A DNA stretch of 64,000 bases from Pyrenopolyporus hunteri (Eukaryota > Ascomycota > Sordariomycetes > Xylariales > Hypoxylaceae). The notes beneath the pieces were generated by a model that was not told where the DNA came from, did not search any database, and worked only from the letters and a program-made list of their open reading frames with translations. Below, piece by piece: positions 23,515-34,978 of the stretch. The stretch covers positions 1,798,001-1,862,000 of the forward strand of contig CADCXC010000037.1 in NCBI GenBank assembly GCA_902806595.1. The letters are read 5' to 3'. How positions within the stretch are numbered: position 1 is the first letter of the stretch; each line of letters starts with the position of its first letter. Position numbers and translations under genes: made by a program.

Positions 23515-24253
23515 CGAATTACGCGATCTATCACCTTACCATCATCCTCGAGCTCTACTCCTCTCACCCGACTCGTCCGCGTTTTATACTAGATTGGCGA
23601 AGCCCGGGGCTCTCGAGCATTTTCGATTAGATGTAATTTGGCATAGCGATTTGGCGTATTGGTTCTTCGTTTTACGACTTATAGGCGAGGCATGATATTA
23701 AAAAGTTGGTCACTATTATTTATTTGCGAGGGAGAAAAAGGGACAGTGAAAAAAGGCAGTTATTGCATAATATACCTAGTCATAGCGTGTAGCATTCTTC
23801 ATACTAAATTCGTTGCTATTTTCTTGATATCTTTTGAAGATAGTTCATAGAGACCTATGAATGCATTTTTGTACTCAGTTTCAAGCCAGTATGCTTGGAA
23901 TCTAAATCTATCGATAATAACCGTATCGTCGCATAACTCATAGGGGCTATTAGTATTGACAGCATTATTGGTATACTACCCAAGTACCTATATAACTCTT
24001 GGTTTACGTCATGATTAGGTACTTAGTAACAGCGGTGCATCTGAAGCAAAGAATGCATGCGCCACAGGTGCGCCGCGTGACCTCAAGCCACAAAGCGACC
24101 CCGTTTCCTGAATTAGTACACTAGCGTTGCATGCCCCTGTAAAGGCAACGGATTGAACCAAGCTTATTCCACTCAGAGCTCTCTCCGTCTCTCTCTTCAT
24201 TGTCACTTATCGAAAAACACCTAGTCTCGACTTTGGAGTGCAGCGCCATCATC
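23515..24253. other. intergenic region
   Basis: Tandem genes on the plus strand. The first part is the 3' UTR of the F-box gene; the second part is the promoter and leader of the V-ATPase gene. No further gene is seen. Confidence 0.5.
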
Positions 24254-27094
24254 ATGGCTCCTTCAAAGCCTTCCATGTTCCGCTCCGCGGACATGAGCAT
24301 GGTGCAGCTATATATCTCCAACGAAATTGGCCGCGAATGTGTCAACGCGTTGGGTGAACTTGGACTGGTCCAATTTCGAGATGTACGCCGTCATCCCCTT
24401 GCCGCGCGGCGCTTCCGCATTGCGCCCATCGAACAACACTGACAACCATCTAGCTCAACAGCGACGTCAACGCATTCCAACGGACCTTCACCCAGGAGAT
24501 CCGAAGACTCGACAATGTCGAACGCCAGCTGCGTAAGTGCCGATGCGCTCCGACTCTCGCAGGCCACCACGTTGTCTTGCTAACGCGCCCCCAGGCTACT
24601 TCCATTCCCAGATGGAAAAGGCGAATATCCCTTTGCGAAAGCTGGATCTCGATACCGAGACCCTTGCTCCGCTGACTACTTCCGAGATCGACGAACTCTC
24701 CGAGCGAACCCAAAGCCTCGAACAACGTATCTTCCAACTTAATGACAGCTACGAAACGTTGAAGAAGCGGGAGGTCGAGCTTACGGAGTGGAGATGGGTT
24801 CTTCGCGAGGCCGGGGGCTTCTTCGACAGGGCCCACGGAGACGTTGAGAACATTCGGGCTTCGACTGAGGACGACGATGCTCCTTTACTCCAAGACGTGG
24901 AACAGCATAACCAGGCCGGCGACGCTGAGCGTTCCTTCTCGGGCATGAACATCGGCTTCGTTGCCGGTGTCATAAATCGCGACCGAGTGGCTGCCTTCGA
25001 GCGTATCCTATGGAGAACGCTTCGCGGCAATCTTTATATGAACCAGGCCGAGATCCCCGAGCCTCTAGTTGACCCGAGCAACAACGAGTCCATCAACAAG
25101 AACGTCTTCGTCATCTTCGCCCACGGAAAGGAGATTCTCGCCAAGATTCGAAAGATCTCAGAATCAATGGGTGCTGACACCTATAGCGTCGACGAGAACG
25201 CGGACCTTCGTCGGGATCAGGTGCACGAGGTTAACGCCCGGCTTAACGATGTTCGGAACGTCCTGCACAATACGCAGCAGACCCTCGAAGCCGAACTCAC
25301 CCAAATCGCCCGCTCCCTTGCGGCTTGGATGATCCTGATCACGAAGGAGAAGGCTACGTACCAAACGCTCAATCTCTTCTCGTTCGATCTGCAGAGACGG
25401 ACTCTCATTGCCGAAGGCTGGTGCCCTACGAATGACCTGCCTCTCATTCGCACTACGCTTCAGGATGTTACGAACCGAGCGGGTCTATCTGTTCCGTCTA
25501 TCATCAATGAGATTAGGACGAACAAGACCCCCCCGACGTACCTGAAGACCAACAAATTTACAGAGGCCTTCCAGACTATCATAAACGCCTACGGTACGGC
25601 GACGTACAAGGAGGTCAACCCTGCCTTGCCTGCCATCGTCACTTTCCCTTTCCTGTTCGCTGTCATGTTCGGTGACTTTGGCCACGCTTTCGTCATGTTA
25701 CTCGCTTCCTTAGCCATGATCTACTGGGAGAAGCCTCTAAAGAAGGTCACCTTCGAACTTTTCGCCATGATTTACTATGGTCGATATATCGCTTTGGTCA
25801 TGGCCATATTCTCCCTGTTTACCGGTCTCATCTACAACGATGTCTTTTCCAAGACCTTTACCTTCTTCGACAGCGCCTGGGAATGGGATGTTCCCGAGGG
25901 ATGGCAACAGGGCCAGCCTCTCGTCGCGAAGCTCAAGGGCGATTACCGATATCCGTTCGGTATCGATTGGTTTTGGCACGGTACCGACAACGACTTGTTG
26001 TTCAGCAACAGTTACAAGATGAAGATGTCTATCATTCTTGGGTGGGCGCACATGACCTACTCTCTCTGCCTGTCTTACCTCAACGCAAAACATTTCAAGA
26101 AGCCAATTGACATCTGGGGTAACTTCATACCGGGAATGATTTTCTTCCAAGCCATCTTCGGCTACCTCGTTATTTGCATCGTCTACAAATGGTCGGTGGA
26201 TTGGCTCGGGATCGGGGAACAACCCCCCGGACTCCTAAACATGTTGATCTACATGTTTTTGCAGCCCACTACGTTGGATATCCCGCTCTATCCAGGCCAG
26301 AAAACGGTACAGATCACACTGCTGCTTCTCGCATTCATCCAGGTCCCCATCCTGTTATTCCTGAAGCCGTTCTACTTGCGGTGGGAAAACAACAGGGCCC
26401 GCGCCAAGGGCTATCGTGGTATAGGGGAACATTCTAGGGTCTCGGCGCTCGACGACGACGAAGGCGACGGACACCCCGAGGGTAACGGCCGCCCTAGCGT
26501 GGATACGGACGACGGCGAAGGTGTCGCTATGATCGCGCACGGTGGCGACGATGACGAGCACGAGGAGTTTGAGTTCAGCGAGGTTATGATCCACCAGGTC
26601 ATCCATACTATCGGTAAGTTGCCCGTTGGTCGAAGTTTATATATGCACCTTATACTAATCTCCACATCTAGAATTCTGCCTGAACTGTGTCTCTCACACC
26701 GCGTCTTACCTCCGTCTTTGGGCCTTGTCGCTCGCTCACCAGCAGCTCAGCGTCGTGCTTTGGGACATGACGCTCGGCCCGTCGCTGGCCAGGCCGGGCG
26801 TCCTTGGCGTTATCATGATTGTCGTTGCTTTCTATTTGTGGTTTTTCCTTTCCTGCGCGATTCTCATTTGTATGGAAGGGTGCAGCGCCATGGTGAGTCC
26901 CCCTATCATTTCCTTCCCCTCTAGAAACGTAATCATGGGCGTCCACTAATTCTTCTGTGTAGTTGCACTCCCTCCGTCTGCAATGGGTCGAGGCGCAATC
27001 CAAGTACGCCGAGTTCGCGGGTCACATGTTTACCCCGTTTTCTTTCGTCACTTTGTTAGAGGAGGATGACGGTCTGGCTGAGTACAGAGGGTGA
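24254..27094 (+). CDS. vph1: V-type proton ATPase subunit a
   Basis: Five exons: 24254..24382, 24454..24532, 24595..26613, 26672..26892 and 26963..27094, giving 859 aa, the usual family length. Introns of 71, 62, 58 and 70 nt all have GT-AG ends; the first donor is the less usual GTACGC. The N-terminal cytosolic half opens with RSADMSMVQLYISNEIGREC and has coiled-coil segments. The membrane half begins near residue 411 (FPFLFAVMFGDFGHAFVML). The essential arginine of the proton path lies in SYLRLWALSLAHQ at residue 757, matching yeast Vph1 Arg735. The C-terminus is the family type (GHMFTPFSFVTLLE). The subunit forms the proton half-channels of the Vo sector in vacuolar or Golgi membranes. Filamentous fungi usually have one such gene, so targeting to a single compartment should not be assumed. 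Confidence 0.96.
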
Positions 27095-29309
27095 GGTGTG
27101 AGGTGAGGTGATTACTACCGACTACTAGCAGCATAATACTTAAATAGCATACGGAAGCGAGGATAGGTAGCAGACAGAAAGAGAGAGAGACTGGTGCGAG
27201 AGTGTATGAGTAGACGGGTATACTTGTATTATGCATTGCCGTAGTGTAGATCTACTACTTGCCGATCAATCAATTGATACTACTGTAGCTTTTAAACGGA
27301 CATGAACTGTTCTCACGTAGAGTGACGCCGGTTTTGCGGTAGATTGGGTGCGTGATGGGTGCTTATTGCAGGGGCGTTGGGGATGATGCGAGTCGGTTAG
27401 GACACGTCTGTCCGTATAGAAGTAACGTAAACATTTGGTCAGCGTTTCCCGTGTCCCTACCTATGGGTATTGAGGCGATCTAAGGTTGATGTAGAATCGT
27501 ATATCTCCATGGGAGAAGGGTCACGTAAGCTGTACTCCTGAATCATGGCCGTAGACCCTATATTACTCTAGGTTTTGGGGGAGAAATGTCTGATGGCTAA
27601 GGTGTAGTAGTAGTAATATGGCTTAAGTTGAAATTTGAAGACTTTTAAGCGTCCGAAGATGCCGGGGGAAATACATCTATAGAGACTAGAGTAGGTATGT
27701 AGGTAGGTGATAATGGGTATTTTCGTTGTCTAGGGGAGCTAGATCAATGTACACAAGGTGTAGCCTAAGCCTAGTATTGGGGGCTCAGGTGAATTGGGAG
27801 TAGGCGATTCAACTTAGAAACTAGGAAGCATATCCTATATATCAGGTAGACATAAGACGGTAGTGTGTATGTGAAGACTAATATCTTCGTCTTTTTGGAC
27901 TCGAAGACGGTCGAGATAATGCCATACGCCCCAGCTCGGCTCCCTCGCAAACAGTCATCAACGCTGTGAACTCCATAAAGCCTCTATATCCCGCTCCCCG
28001 ATAGGCTTTCCACAGCAGAGGGCCAAGGTGGCTAGTCCCCTAGGTCTATCTCATCGACTGTTGCCAAAGATAGGAAGCCATATACATGTAACCACTCTCT
28101 GTCTCGCGACTTGACCCCATCTTGAAGCTTAGAGTAGTCGATATTTAGAAGAACAGACATAATACCCACGTGGCTCGAAATTTTGATATCCATACGGATG
28201 GCTTCTCTCTTGTTGGAGAGGTACGCCTACATATCTTGAATTGAAATCACATCTGGATCCAAGCAAGGCATTCCTTCGTTTACTTTCCTCTGTTACCTAT
28301 TATCCGTCCCCGGATCAAGCATAACTTGTGGCCTTAGAGATTGTCTACCGACGACGAGGCATATGACGTCTAAGCGAGAGCGAACGTTGTTCGCGGCCTA
28401 CGCGGCGGGTGGAGTAGTTCCTACGAAACCACGACCAGTGTGTGCCCTTGGCTAGGGTTCTTCGCGGGCTGGGGAGGATGGTATTTGGGATTTGCCGTTC
28501 ACGATCAGCTGTGCCGACTTTCGAGTGACAACGATAGTCGTTCAATGCTTCCTTCCGCTCCTGGCGGGCGTCTTTCGGAGCCTGGCCTGGCCACGTAGCG
28601 GTATATGCCCTCGGGCTTTCGTTGTTCTGTCGCCAGGCGAGCGCCTTTTATGAGTTATAGCAACGCGGGTAACCTCCAAAAACACCAACGCCACATCGCG
28701 CGGTTAGAGATCTTAAGTGATGATTAAGTCCTGGTTGTTCGAGATAGAAGAGAGTGTGCGCTGCGCTATATGGGTATCAAACCTTACGTGATGATTGGTA
28801 TATGTGTGTGGGATGAGAAAAATTTGGCATCACTCATTGAAGTGGTGATAGCACGGGCTCAAGATCATGACTGGCACGTTGGAAGGATGATCAAAATTGT
28901 TGTAGCCTGCAAGGAGCGATGTTGGAATAGCATTCAAGGCAGTCTGGATGATTATCCTCGACGAAGTCTGATTGGCGACACTTTTTTAACTGAACGGTAG
29001 CATCGACTAGGAAGGACCAGGTCGTCCATTTTGCATGATAGCTAGGACACCTAGCTGGTATTAATCATGGGACGTATTTACGGTGAATATGCTAGAGAAA
29101 GTGGTGAGATGCAGGACAAGACAGTATTACCACAGGGACAATGCGTTCAGAGTTACTGTACGAAGTTGGAAATAGCCTCAGATAGTACGGTACACTAGGC
29201 AAACACGCATCGATTGACACATCATGATACTACAAAAGGGAAGCAAGGATCAATTCTTCCTCGCATCTCGGGATATACCCAAGACTGCAATGAAAAATGA
29301 GGAGGTTCG
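27095..29309. other. gene-free spacer
   Basis: This 2.2 kb follows the V-ATPase stop codon and runs to the 3' end of the U2 gene. It begins with a short G-rich repeat (GAGGTGTGAGGTGAGGTG) and includes a GTAGGTAGGTG-type motif near 27690. No credible coding frame, tRNA or transposon was seen. Confidence 0.5.
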
Positions 29310-29493
29310 CGTCACCTGGAGGCAGTGTAATACCAGGGACACGGTGGGAGCGATCATGGGCAAGCCCAGAGGATGCGCTCCCGCGGTGCAAAAATTAGAA
29401 TAATCACGATTGAGTTCAAGTAGAACTCTTTCAGAGATTAAACTGAAAAGAACAGATACTACACTTGATCTAAGCCAAAAGGCAAAGAGAGCT
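29310..29493 (-). ncRNA. U2 spliceosomal snRNA
   Basis: Read on the minus strand from about 29493, the sequence starts CTCTCTTTGCCTTTTGGCTT and continues with the near-invariant U2 5' region: AGATCAAGTGTAGTATCTG, including the GTAGTA that pairs with the intron branch site, followed by TTCTTTTCAGTTTAATCTC. An Sm-binding site (CTAATTTTTGCA) lies near 29388-29399. Stem III is visible as GGGAGCG paired with CGCTCCC, and the terminal stem-loop IV has the typical CCTGGTATTACACTGCC loop closed by TCCAGG. The estimated length is about 184 nt, normal for fungi. Both ends are approximate (a few bases). U2 pairs with the branch site of introns in the spliceosome. A TATA-like box sits 50 bp upstream. Confidence 0.95.
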
Positions 29494-29542
29494 AAGGAAG
29501 AAAGAGAAAAAAGTTTCGAAAACTCGAGGGGGGGGAGACGCC

Positions 29543-29550
29543 TTTAAATA
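29543..29550 (-). promoter_or_regulatory. TATA-like box of U2
   Basis: TATTTAAA on the minus strand, about 50 bp upstream of the inferred U2 5' end. The same octamer is at an equivalent distance before U3. Confidence 0.6.
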
Positions 29551-30140
29551 CTTTTCCAAGTGGCCGGCAGCCTGGCGGGATCAGCCAGGATCAAAGAGTC
29601 TGTGCGCTGCGCTAACCCGGATACGGTGTATGGATGCGACGTCAAAGAAATTGCGATTGGCTGGACTTATTCAACCGAAGCTACTGCGCAAGTACACCGT
29701 ACCAAAGTAGTGGAAGCCCAATTATTCAACCAATTACAGAAGCTGGATCTGTTGAGCCGCAGGCAAGTGCGTCAATACACTGGTACCTAAGTACATAACT
29801 GCAAATTTTCTCGGCCTTACTCGACAATAATTCTGTTGCTGGTGGATCAAATCACATAGTAATAAAAAATAGCGTTGAAAAATCTTTTTTTCGATCTGCG
29901 ATTTTTTGATTTGATTTCGGACGGTGCTATCTGATTGGCCGTCAATGGAGGTAGCTCAGGTACCGGCCTAGGTACTGTACGTAGCAAATAGACAGGTGAA
30001 TTTCTCATTGGCCGAAAAACCCACCGGACCCATCTGCCTGGTGCTTGCGATTGTACATACCCGCAGCGCACGGACCCTTCCCTTCTACGAAAAATTTCTG
30101 CGCTAGCGTAGCTGGCTGATTGCGACCCCCAACCGCGGTC

Positions 30141-30148
30141 TATTTAAA
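30141..30148 (+). promoter_or_regulatory. TATA-like box of U3
   Basis: TATTTAAA, 56 bp upstream of the inferred U3 5' end at 30197, followed by a C/T-rich stretch. Confidence 0.6.
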
Positions 30149-30196
30149 CAGGCCTCCCCTCCCACTCTTCCGACTCTTTTTTTCTTTCTTCTTCAT

Positions 30197-30602
30197 GTCG
30201 ACAAGTCAGTACTCCCCCACCCCCCTACCTGGCAAAGGGCCTCAACAGTCCTAAGCCAGCCTCACCTTACCAAAGCAACCAATGCTAACCTGTCTTTCGC
30301 GATACAGTACTTCAGAGAATCATTTCTATAGTATTCGTCCCACTCTGTGTTCCCTAAAGGAGCCACAGATCCCACCCTGGTTGATGAATGATATCCCCGT
30401 CGCCCTAGAGTGAATATCTAATTACGGGAGCACTGGGTGCCTCCGGCCTCTTTGCTCCTTACTCTCGCTCTGCCCGCAAGGGTGGCGGTGCTCTCCCTTC
30501 AATGGGAAGCACTGTATAGAGAGTGGTGATGATCTCAACCCCGATCGCCATGGTCTGCCTTCGGGCGCGTGGCCGGGGTGGGCGATGGTGGACGTCTGAC
30601 AG
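30197..30602 (+). ncRNA. U3 snoRNA gene with a predicted intron
   Basis: The mature RNA is predicted from 30197..30204 joined to 30308..30602, about 303 nt. The 5' end GTCGAC matches the start of yeast U3. After the intron, TACTTCAG is followed by the A/A' box (AGAATCATTTCTATAGTATT), then box C' (TTGATGAATGATA), box B (GAGTGAATA), box C (GTGATGATCTC) and box D (GTCTGA at 30594-30599) near the 3' end. A long paired region (ACCCCGATCGCC with GGCCGGGGTGGGCGATGGT) matches the terminal stem of U3. The intron at 30205-30307 (103 nt) has a GTCAGT donor, a GCTAAC branch site at about 30284-30289 and an ACAG acceptor. U3 guides early cleavage of the pre-rRNA in the nucleolus. The RNA identity is firm; the exact donor and 3' end are less so. 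Confidence 0.93.
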
Positions 30603-31339
30603 GCTTATTTTCTATCTTTTCATTGCTGTCGCGCGCTTGACGCGTGTCGCGAAGAAGAGTTTTCTCAATTTTGTTGCGGCCTTGTGATTGCTCGTATGAT
30701 CCCTGATGTCAATGTTTGCTACGCGTCCTGATTGGCGTATGATAGTGTCCCGTAATCTCGCGTCTTGAATGCCTAGTCCATAGCGCATAGGTACCTAGGT
30801 ACGTATCAATACCGTTCTATTCACTGCCATCCTCCTGGTATGACATTACGCATATGTCCGCTGTAGATTGATCTTATTAGGTAGTCATTCCAAAGCAACG
30901 GATGAGGCCGGCGTTCCTCGTTCGTGGAATCCCCAAGGCTAATGAACCAAGTATATTTTACATTCTCTTGACGCATATTCTGAACAATATTCTGACCTAG
31001 TATTTAGAGAGGAGTCGTGTATAAAATCGTAAAAAATACCAAGTATAACCTTAACATGGGTTCTATTAAGATGCCTATCTAGTCCATATCGCCGTGCTCT
31101 GATGCCCAGAGGTCAATCGTACATCTCCCGTCAAAAACAAAATAAAGAACAAACTCAGAAGACCTGGTGAGACCAAAGTCCGACGGGAATAACCTCACTC
31201 CATTGACCTAGCCTTGCAGTAATCGCATCATACCTGATAGTACTAGGGATATCATAATTAAGTAGTGACCGCGAACTCGCATCGCAAAAATATAGAGCGG
31301 ATAGGTCCTAATGCGATGCCTTCATCCACCAACTTTTAT
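30603..31339. other. intergenic region
   Basis: Sequence downstream of U3 and of the antiporter gene, which converges on it. A CTTATTTTCTATCTTTTC stretch directly after U3 may be part of its 3' processing or termination region. No other feature is seen. Confidence 0.45.
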
Positions 31340-34300
31340 TTAGAAATCAACACCTGCCTCGTACGCTCGTCCGCCAGTCCCTCGTCCCATCGTCTTGTAG
31401 CTCTGCCAGACTCCGTCCGGGCCGAGAGTGTCGAATCGACTCACGCCACTTTGGCCCATCTGGGAGTCCGTGTAACCGGAGAAGTAGAATCCGATAACGA
31501 CCACCAAATATGTCAGGATCAGGATGCTGCCCTTGAAATAGTTGCTCTTCCCTTCGCCATACATGTAGCTTAGGAGGAAAACGCACAGGATCACCGTCAC
31601 CATATCCCACTGCGGAAATAGAAGACTAAAAGTCCAATGTGTAGGGTCTTGGTCGCCCGCCGGTTGGAGAGGATAGACCGCCGAGAAGAAAACGAGGGCA
31701 GGGATCTGGAGAAGACAGACTTGAAGTGCGTATGCGGAACCAATTTCCATGGACAAGGCAATGTTTCCGTTCATGGCAAAGGAAATGGCATTCTACAACG
31801 ATGTAACTGATCAGCTTCAAATGCGTAGTAGACGTAAGGGCAATACTTACCAGAAATTCGGTGGTATTCGGTACCAGAGCGAACAGTGTAATACCTAGGA
31901 ATTTTGGATCGATGGCGTAATTGTCTAATACTACATCTACTGTGTCGACCAAGATCTCGGCCACGACCGCATAAAGGATGGTGGCGCCCATTAGAATAAT
32001 TGAACTCTTCATCCGACTCCAATTCGGGGCATCATGTCCTCCGTGGGAAGCCTGAGTATGCTCACCGGCTTCCTCGGGATCAGGGAAGGTGGCAGAACGG
32101 ATGGGCGTGGGACGTGTGGCCGAACTGCTAGCTCCGGCGTTGGACGGCTGGGTGGAAATACGACGCGGTCCTCGAGCGTCGCGGGCTGCAATAGCGGCCG
32201 CCGTTGCGGCTACTTCTGTGACGCTGCGTACAAGGTTGCTGTTTTCTGCCTCGGAAAATCCCGGGATGTGGACATTTGAACGAATGCTGTCCGCGGCGCC
32301 CGTGTTGCCTCTCGGGGGAACCATATGCGGCGTCTGGATGCCGCCATTGACAGCAAATGCCTCTGATGGCTGGCGCGAGTGCCGACCCTCTTCTAGGCCG
32401 ACTTGTTTCAACGATTGGCCTAGAATACGCTTATACAAATTGCTATCTCGAATATCCGCGCCAGTTGATTCACCGATATTGCGTGCCTCGGACAGGCGAG
32501 ACGTATGTTGCTGGATTTCTTCGTGTTTCTTCTCATCAATCTCGCTGTTCCAAATGACAGCGGCATGGGTTCTGAGAGTGAACCACAGTCCAATAACATA
32601 CGATAAGAAAAGACATATGGCGGCCAAGTAGCAGAAGGGTCGCACCGCTTCGATGTAGAAACGGTCGTCGAGAGCGGGTATTTGCGAATAGTAACAACGA
32701 CGACAGTCTCGTTCCTTGCTTCCTGCAAAATCGGTACAGCTCTGACATCGGAGTTCATGTGTACCGTAGATCTGGTAGAAAAGTGTCGGCCCAAATGCTG
32801 CAACAGTAGCGAAGATCAACATCGTAGATGTGACACCGGCAGATCTAGCATTGAAACGCTGCGTTTTGCGTTTGATGGCGCCGAAGCACATTGATAATCC
32901 CGGTAGGAAGAGAATACCGGCAAAGATACTTCCGATGATGCTGCCCTCGACCAGCTGGCCCTTGCCATCTTTAAGTGCGACGCAGTAGAGGAAGACCTCT
33001 ACAATTGTCGAGAAGAAGGCGTTGATGGCTGCGCCTAGGCCCATAGAAGACTGGGCTGAGATGGACGCAACGGCCTGGCCAATGAAGTACGCCAGTGGAA
33101 TGATAGAAAATAAGCCGGCTACGAATAAGAAGCCTGGTGAAGTTAGGAAACTGTCCATGTGGAGGACTCCATCAAGCACGAGCCAGTCAAAAATGACGAA
33201 AATGACAACGGCCATGAGGTTGATGAGGAAAATGTTGGTGCCGTCAATAGTGTACTTCCAATACTTTGAACCCACGGCTCGATATGTGCAAAGAAGGATG
33301 GACGAGTACGGGCCGTCGGAAGTTCTCGCAATGCTGATGTTGGACTCAAAAGATAGAGCTAGCGGGTGCCTTCGAAGATGATCGAAGAGGAGATTTGTAA
33401 CTTTACCCATTGGGATCCAGAAGACCAGAAACCAACAGATGGCGGAGACAATGAGGAGAGAGGGCGTGATAAGACCCCAGAAGAAAATGAAGAAGATAAC
33501 ACGACCAATGTTCCATTGCCCACGGCCAAACAGGCGCCTCTTCAGCCGCCGTCCCGGATCACTTGAACTATCGTGGCGCCCCGAACGAGGAAGCAGGCTA
33601 TCCGTCTCGCTAGGTTCGGAGTCGATGCTTCGCCTCGATCGGCCTACTATGGAGCGATTCCGTTCGGGGCCAAAGAACAACCGTCCGTACTCTAGGTCGC
33701 CGCTTTGCCACTGCTCGTATTCGCTGATGCTTCGGCCTTCACCTTGATCTTCATCCAGATATGCCTCGTCTTGTTCGAGTCGCACGTATTTTCCAAAGGG
33801 GTAGAAGAGGTAGCCAGCCAACCCCCAGAGCACACGGCCATATTCCCTGCCGCTGGGAGCTGCCGCAAAGATAAAGCAGGCTATTGCGCCGAGCGCAGCA
33901 AACAGGGCCATCCACCACCCGAAGGCCAAGGTCCAAATGATATTAAAGAAGAGCAACCAGTTGCTGACTCGACCACCGGGAGAAGAATGAATGTCACCCT
34001 CCGCAGTCTTCTGAACAGATCGATCCTTCTTGTATAAGGCAGGTTTCCAAATCCTGATACCGAATGGATGCGTCTCGTTGATGGCTTGCTGACGGTCCTT
34101 TAATGTGAAGCTTTCAGCGTCACTAACATTATCATCTTCGTCATCAAGAACGCCAGAGTCGGGGGGAACATCTTGTATCACACTCTCCTCATGCGGTTGC
34201 GACGGTACGTGTTCCGCTTCATCGTCTTCCTCTAGGAGTTCGTCGATGCCCTCGTCGTCGGGATTGGTGCTACGGGTCGAATGGACTCGAGATAGAGCTG

Positions 34301-34978
34301 GCGCGGCCATGCTCCGTCGTCTTAGTGTTGAAGGTTGTCTTGTCTGCTCATTGTTATACCCCGGTAGAGGGGAGAAAGTTTGCTGTCGCTCAGCAGCGTC
34401 GTTTTCCACTTCGTTGACGTCGTCGTCCGTCGAGAAGACCTCACCACGATGGGGAGCTATGGTGTTGGAAGAAGCTCTACGGGGCATAGCGGGCTTTCTA
34501 GGGCGCTGTCGGCCGCGGTCTGGAACCATCAGGGGAGAACGAGGTTGCTGAGTTCCGGTTCTCGAATGCGACCGATCGTGAGCGCTGGATTCTCCCAGAT
34601 ACTGCTGCGCACCACCGCTCGTAGCTGGGGGTGGTGTCTGAAGCGTGCCTATGTAGACATTAAGTTCGAGTTAGCTAGCTTCCCTGTGAGGGAGCTCTGA
34701 CGTGATCAGATAATAGACCGGCTCCAGCTGGTGTCGGAATTAAGTTTAGAGAGGGACAGCTCCAGGCTAGGTAGATAGATGGAAGAGTAATTAATCAGCG
34801 GCAACTCACCATAGGACTGGTCTACTCTTCTCCGCACGGTCTCGGCGGATTGATAGCTATCGGGCGGGACATCCACATTTCTAGTTTCTCTGCTTTCGCG
34901 TCGAAGTGACGACTGTCGCGTATCTGTGGGCGAGGGTGGAGCAGCAGAGCTGCTGCCGTCCTGCGAATAGGGATCCAT
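31340..34978 (-). CDS. vnx1: Vnx1-type vacuolar monovalent cation/H+ antiporter
   Basis: Three exons, 34978..34810, 34648..31851 and 31792..31340, give 1139 aa. Intron 1 is 161 nt (34649-34809, GTGAGT...ATAG), long for this window; intron 2 is 58 nt (31793-31850, GTAAGT...GTAG) and its removal yields the exchanger motif NTTEFLNAISFAMNGN. The N-terminal 300 residues are polar and disordered. The conserved block HPFGIRIWKPALYKKDRSVQ leads into about a dozen hydrophobic helices, including the calcium/cation exchanger repeats (MGLGAAINAFFSTIVEVFLY in the first half and VPNTTEFLNAISFAMNG in the second), both with the acidic residue used for ion binding. A polar loop of about 200 residues separates the two halves. 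In yeast, Vnx1 exchanges Na+ or K+ for protons at the vacuole. Its length is close to fungal relatives. It would use the proton gradient of the V-ATPase. Confidence 0.88.

Larger units (their letters stand above)
29494..30196. promoter_or_regulatory. divergent U2/U3 promoter region
   Basis: The 700 bp between two outward-facing small RNA genes holds both TATTTAAA boxes and no supported coding frame. It includes an A/T-rich stretch near 29858-29910 and a polypyrimidine tract just before U3. Confidence 0.55.
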
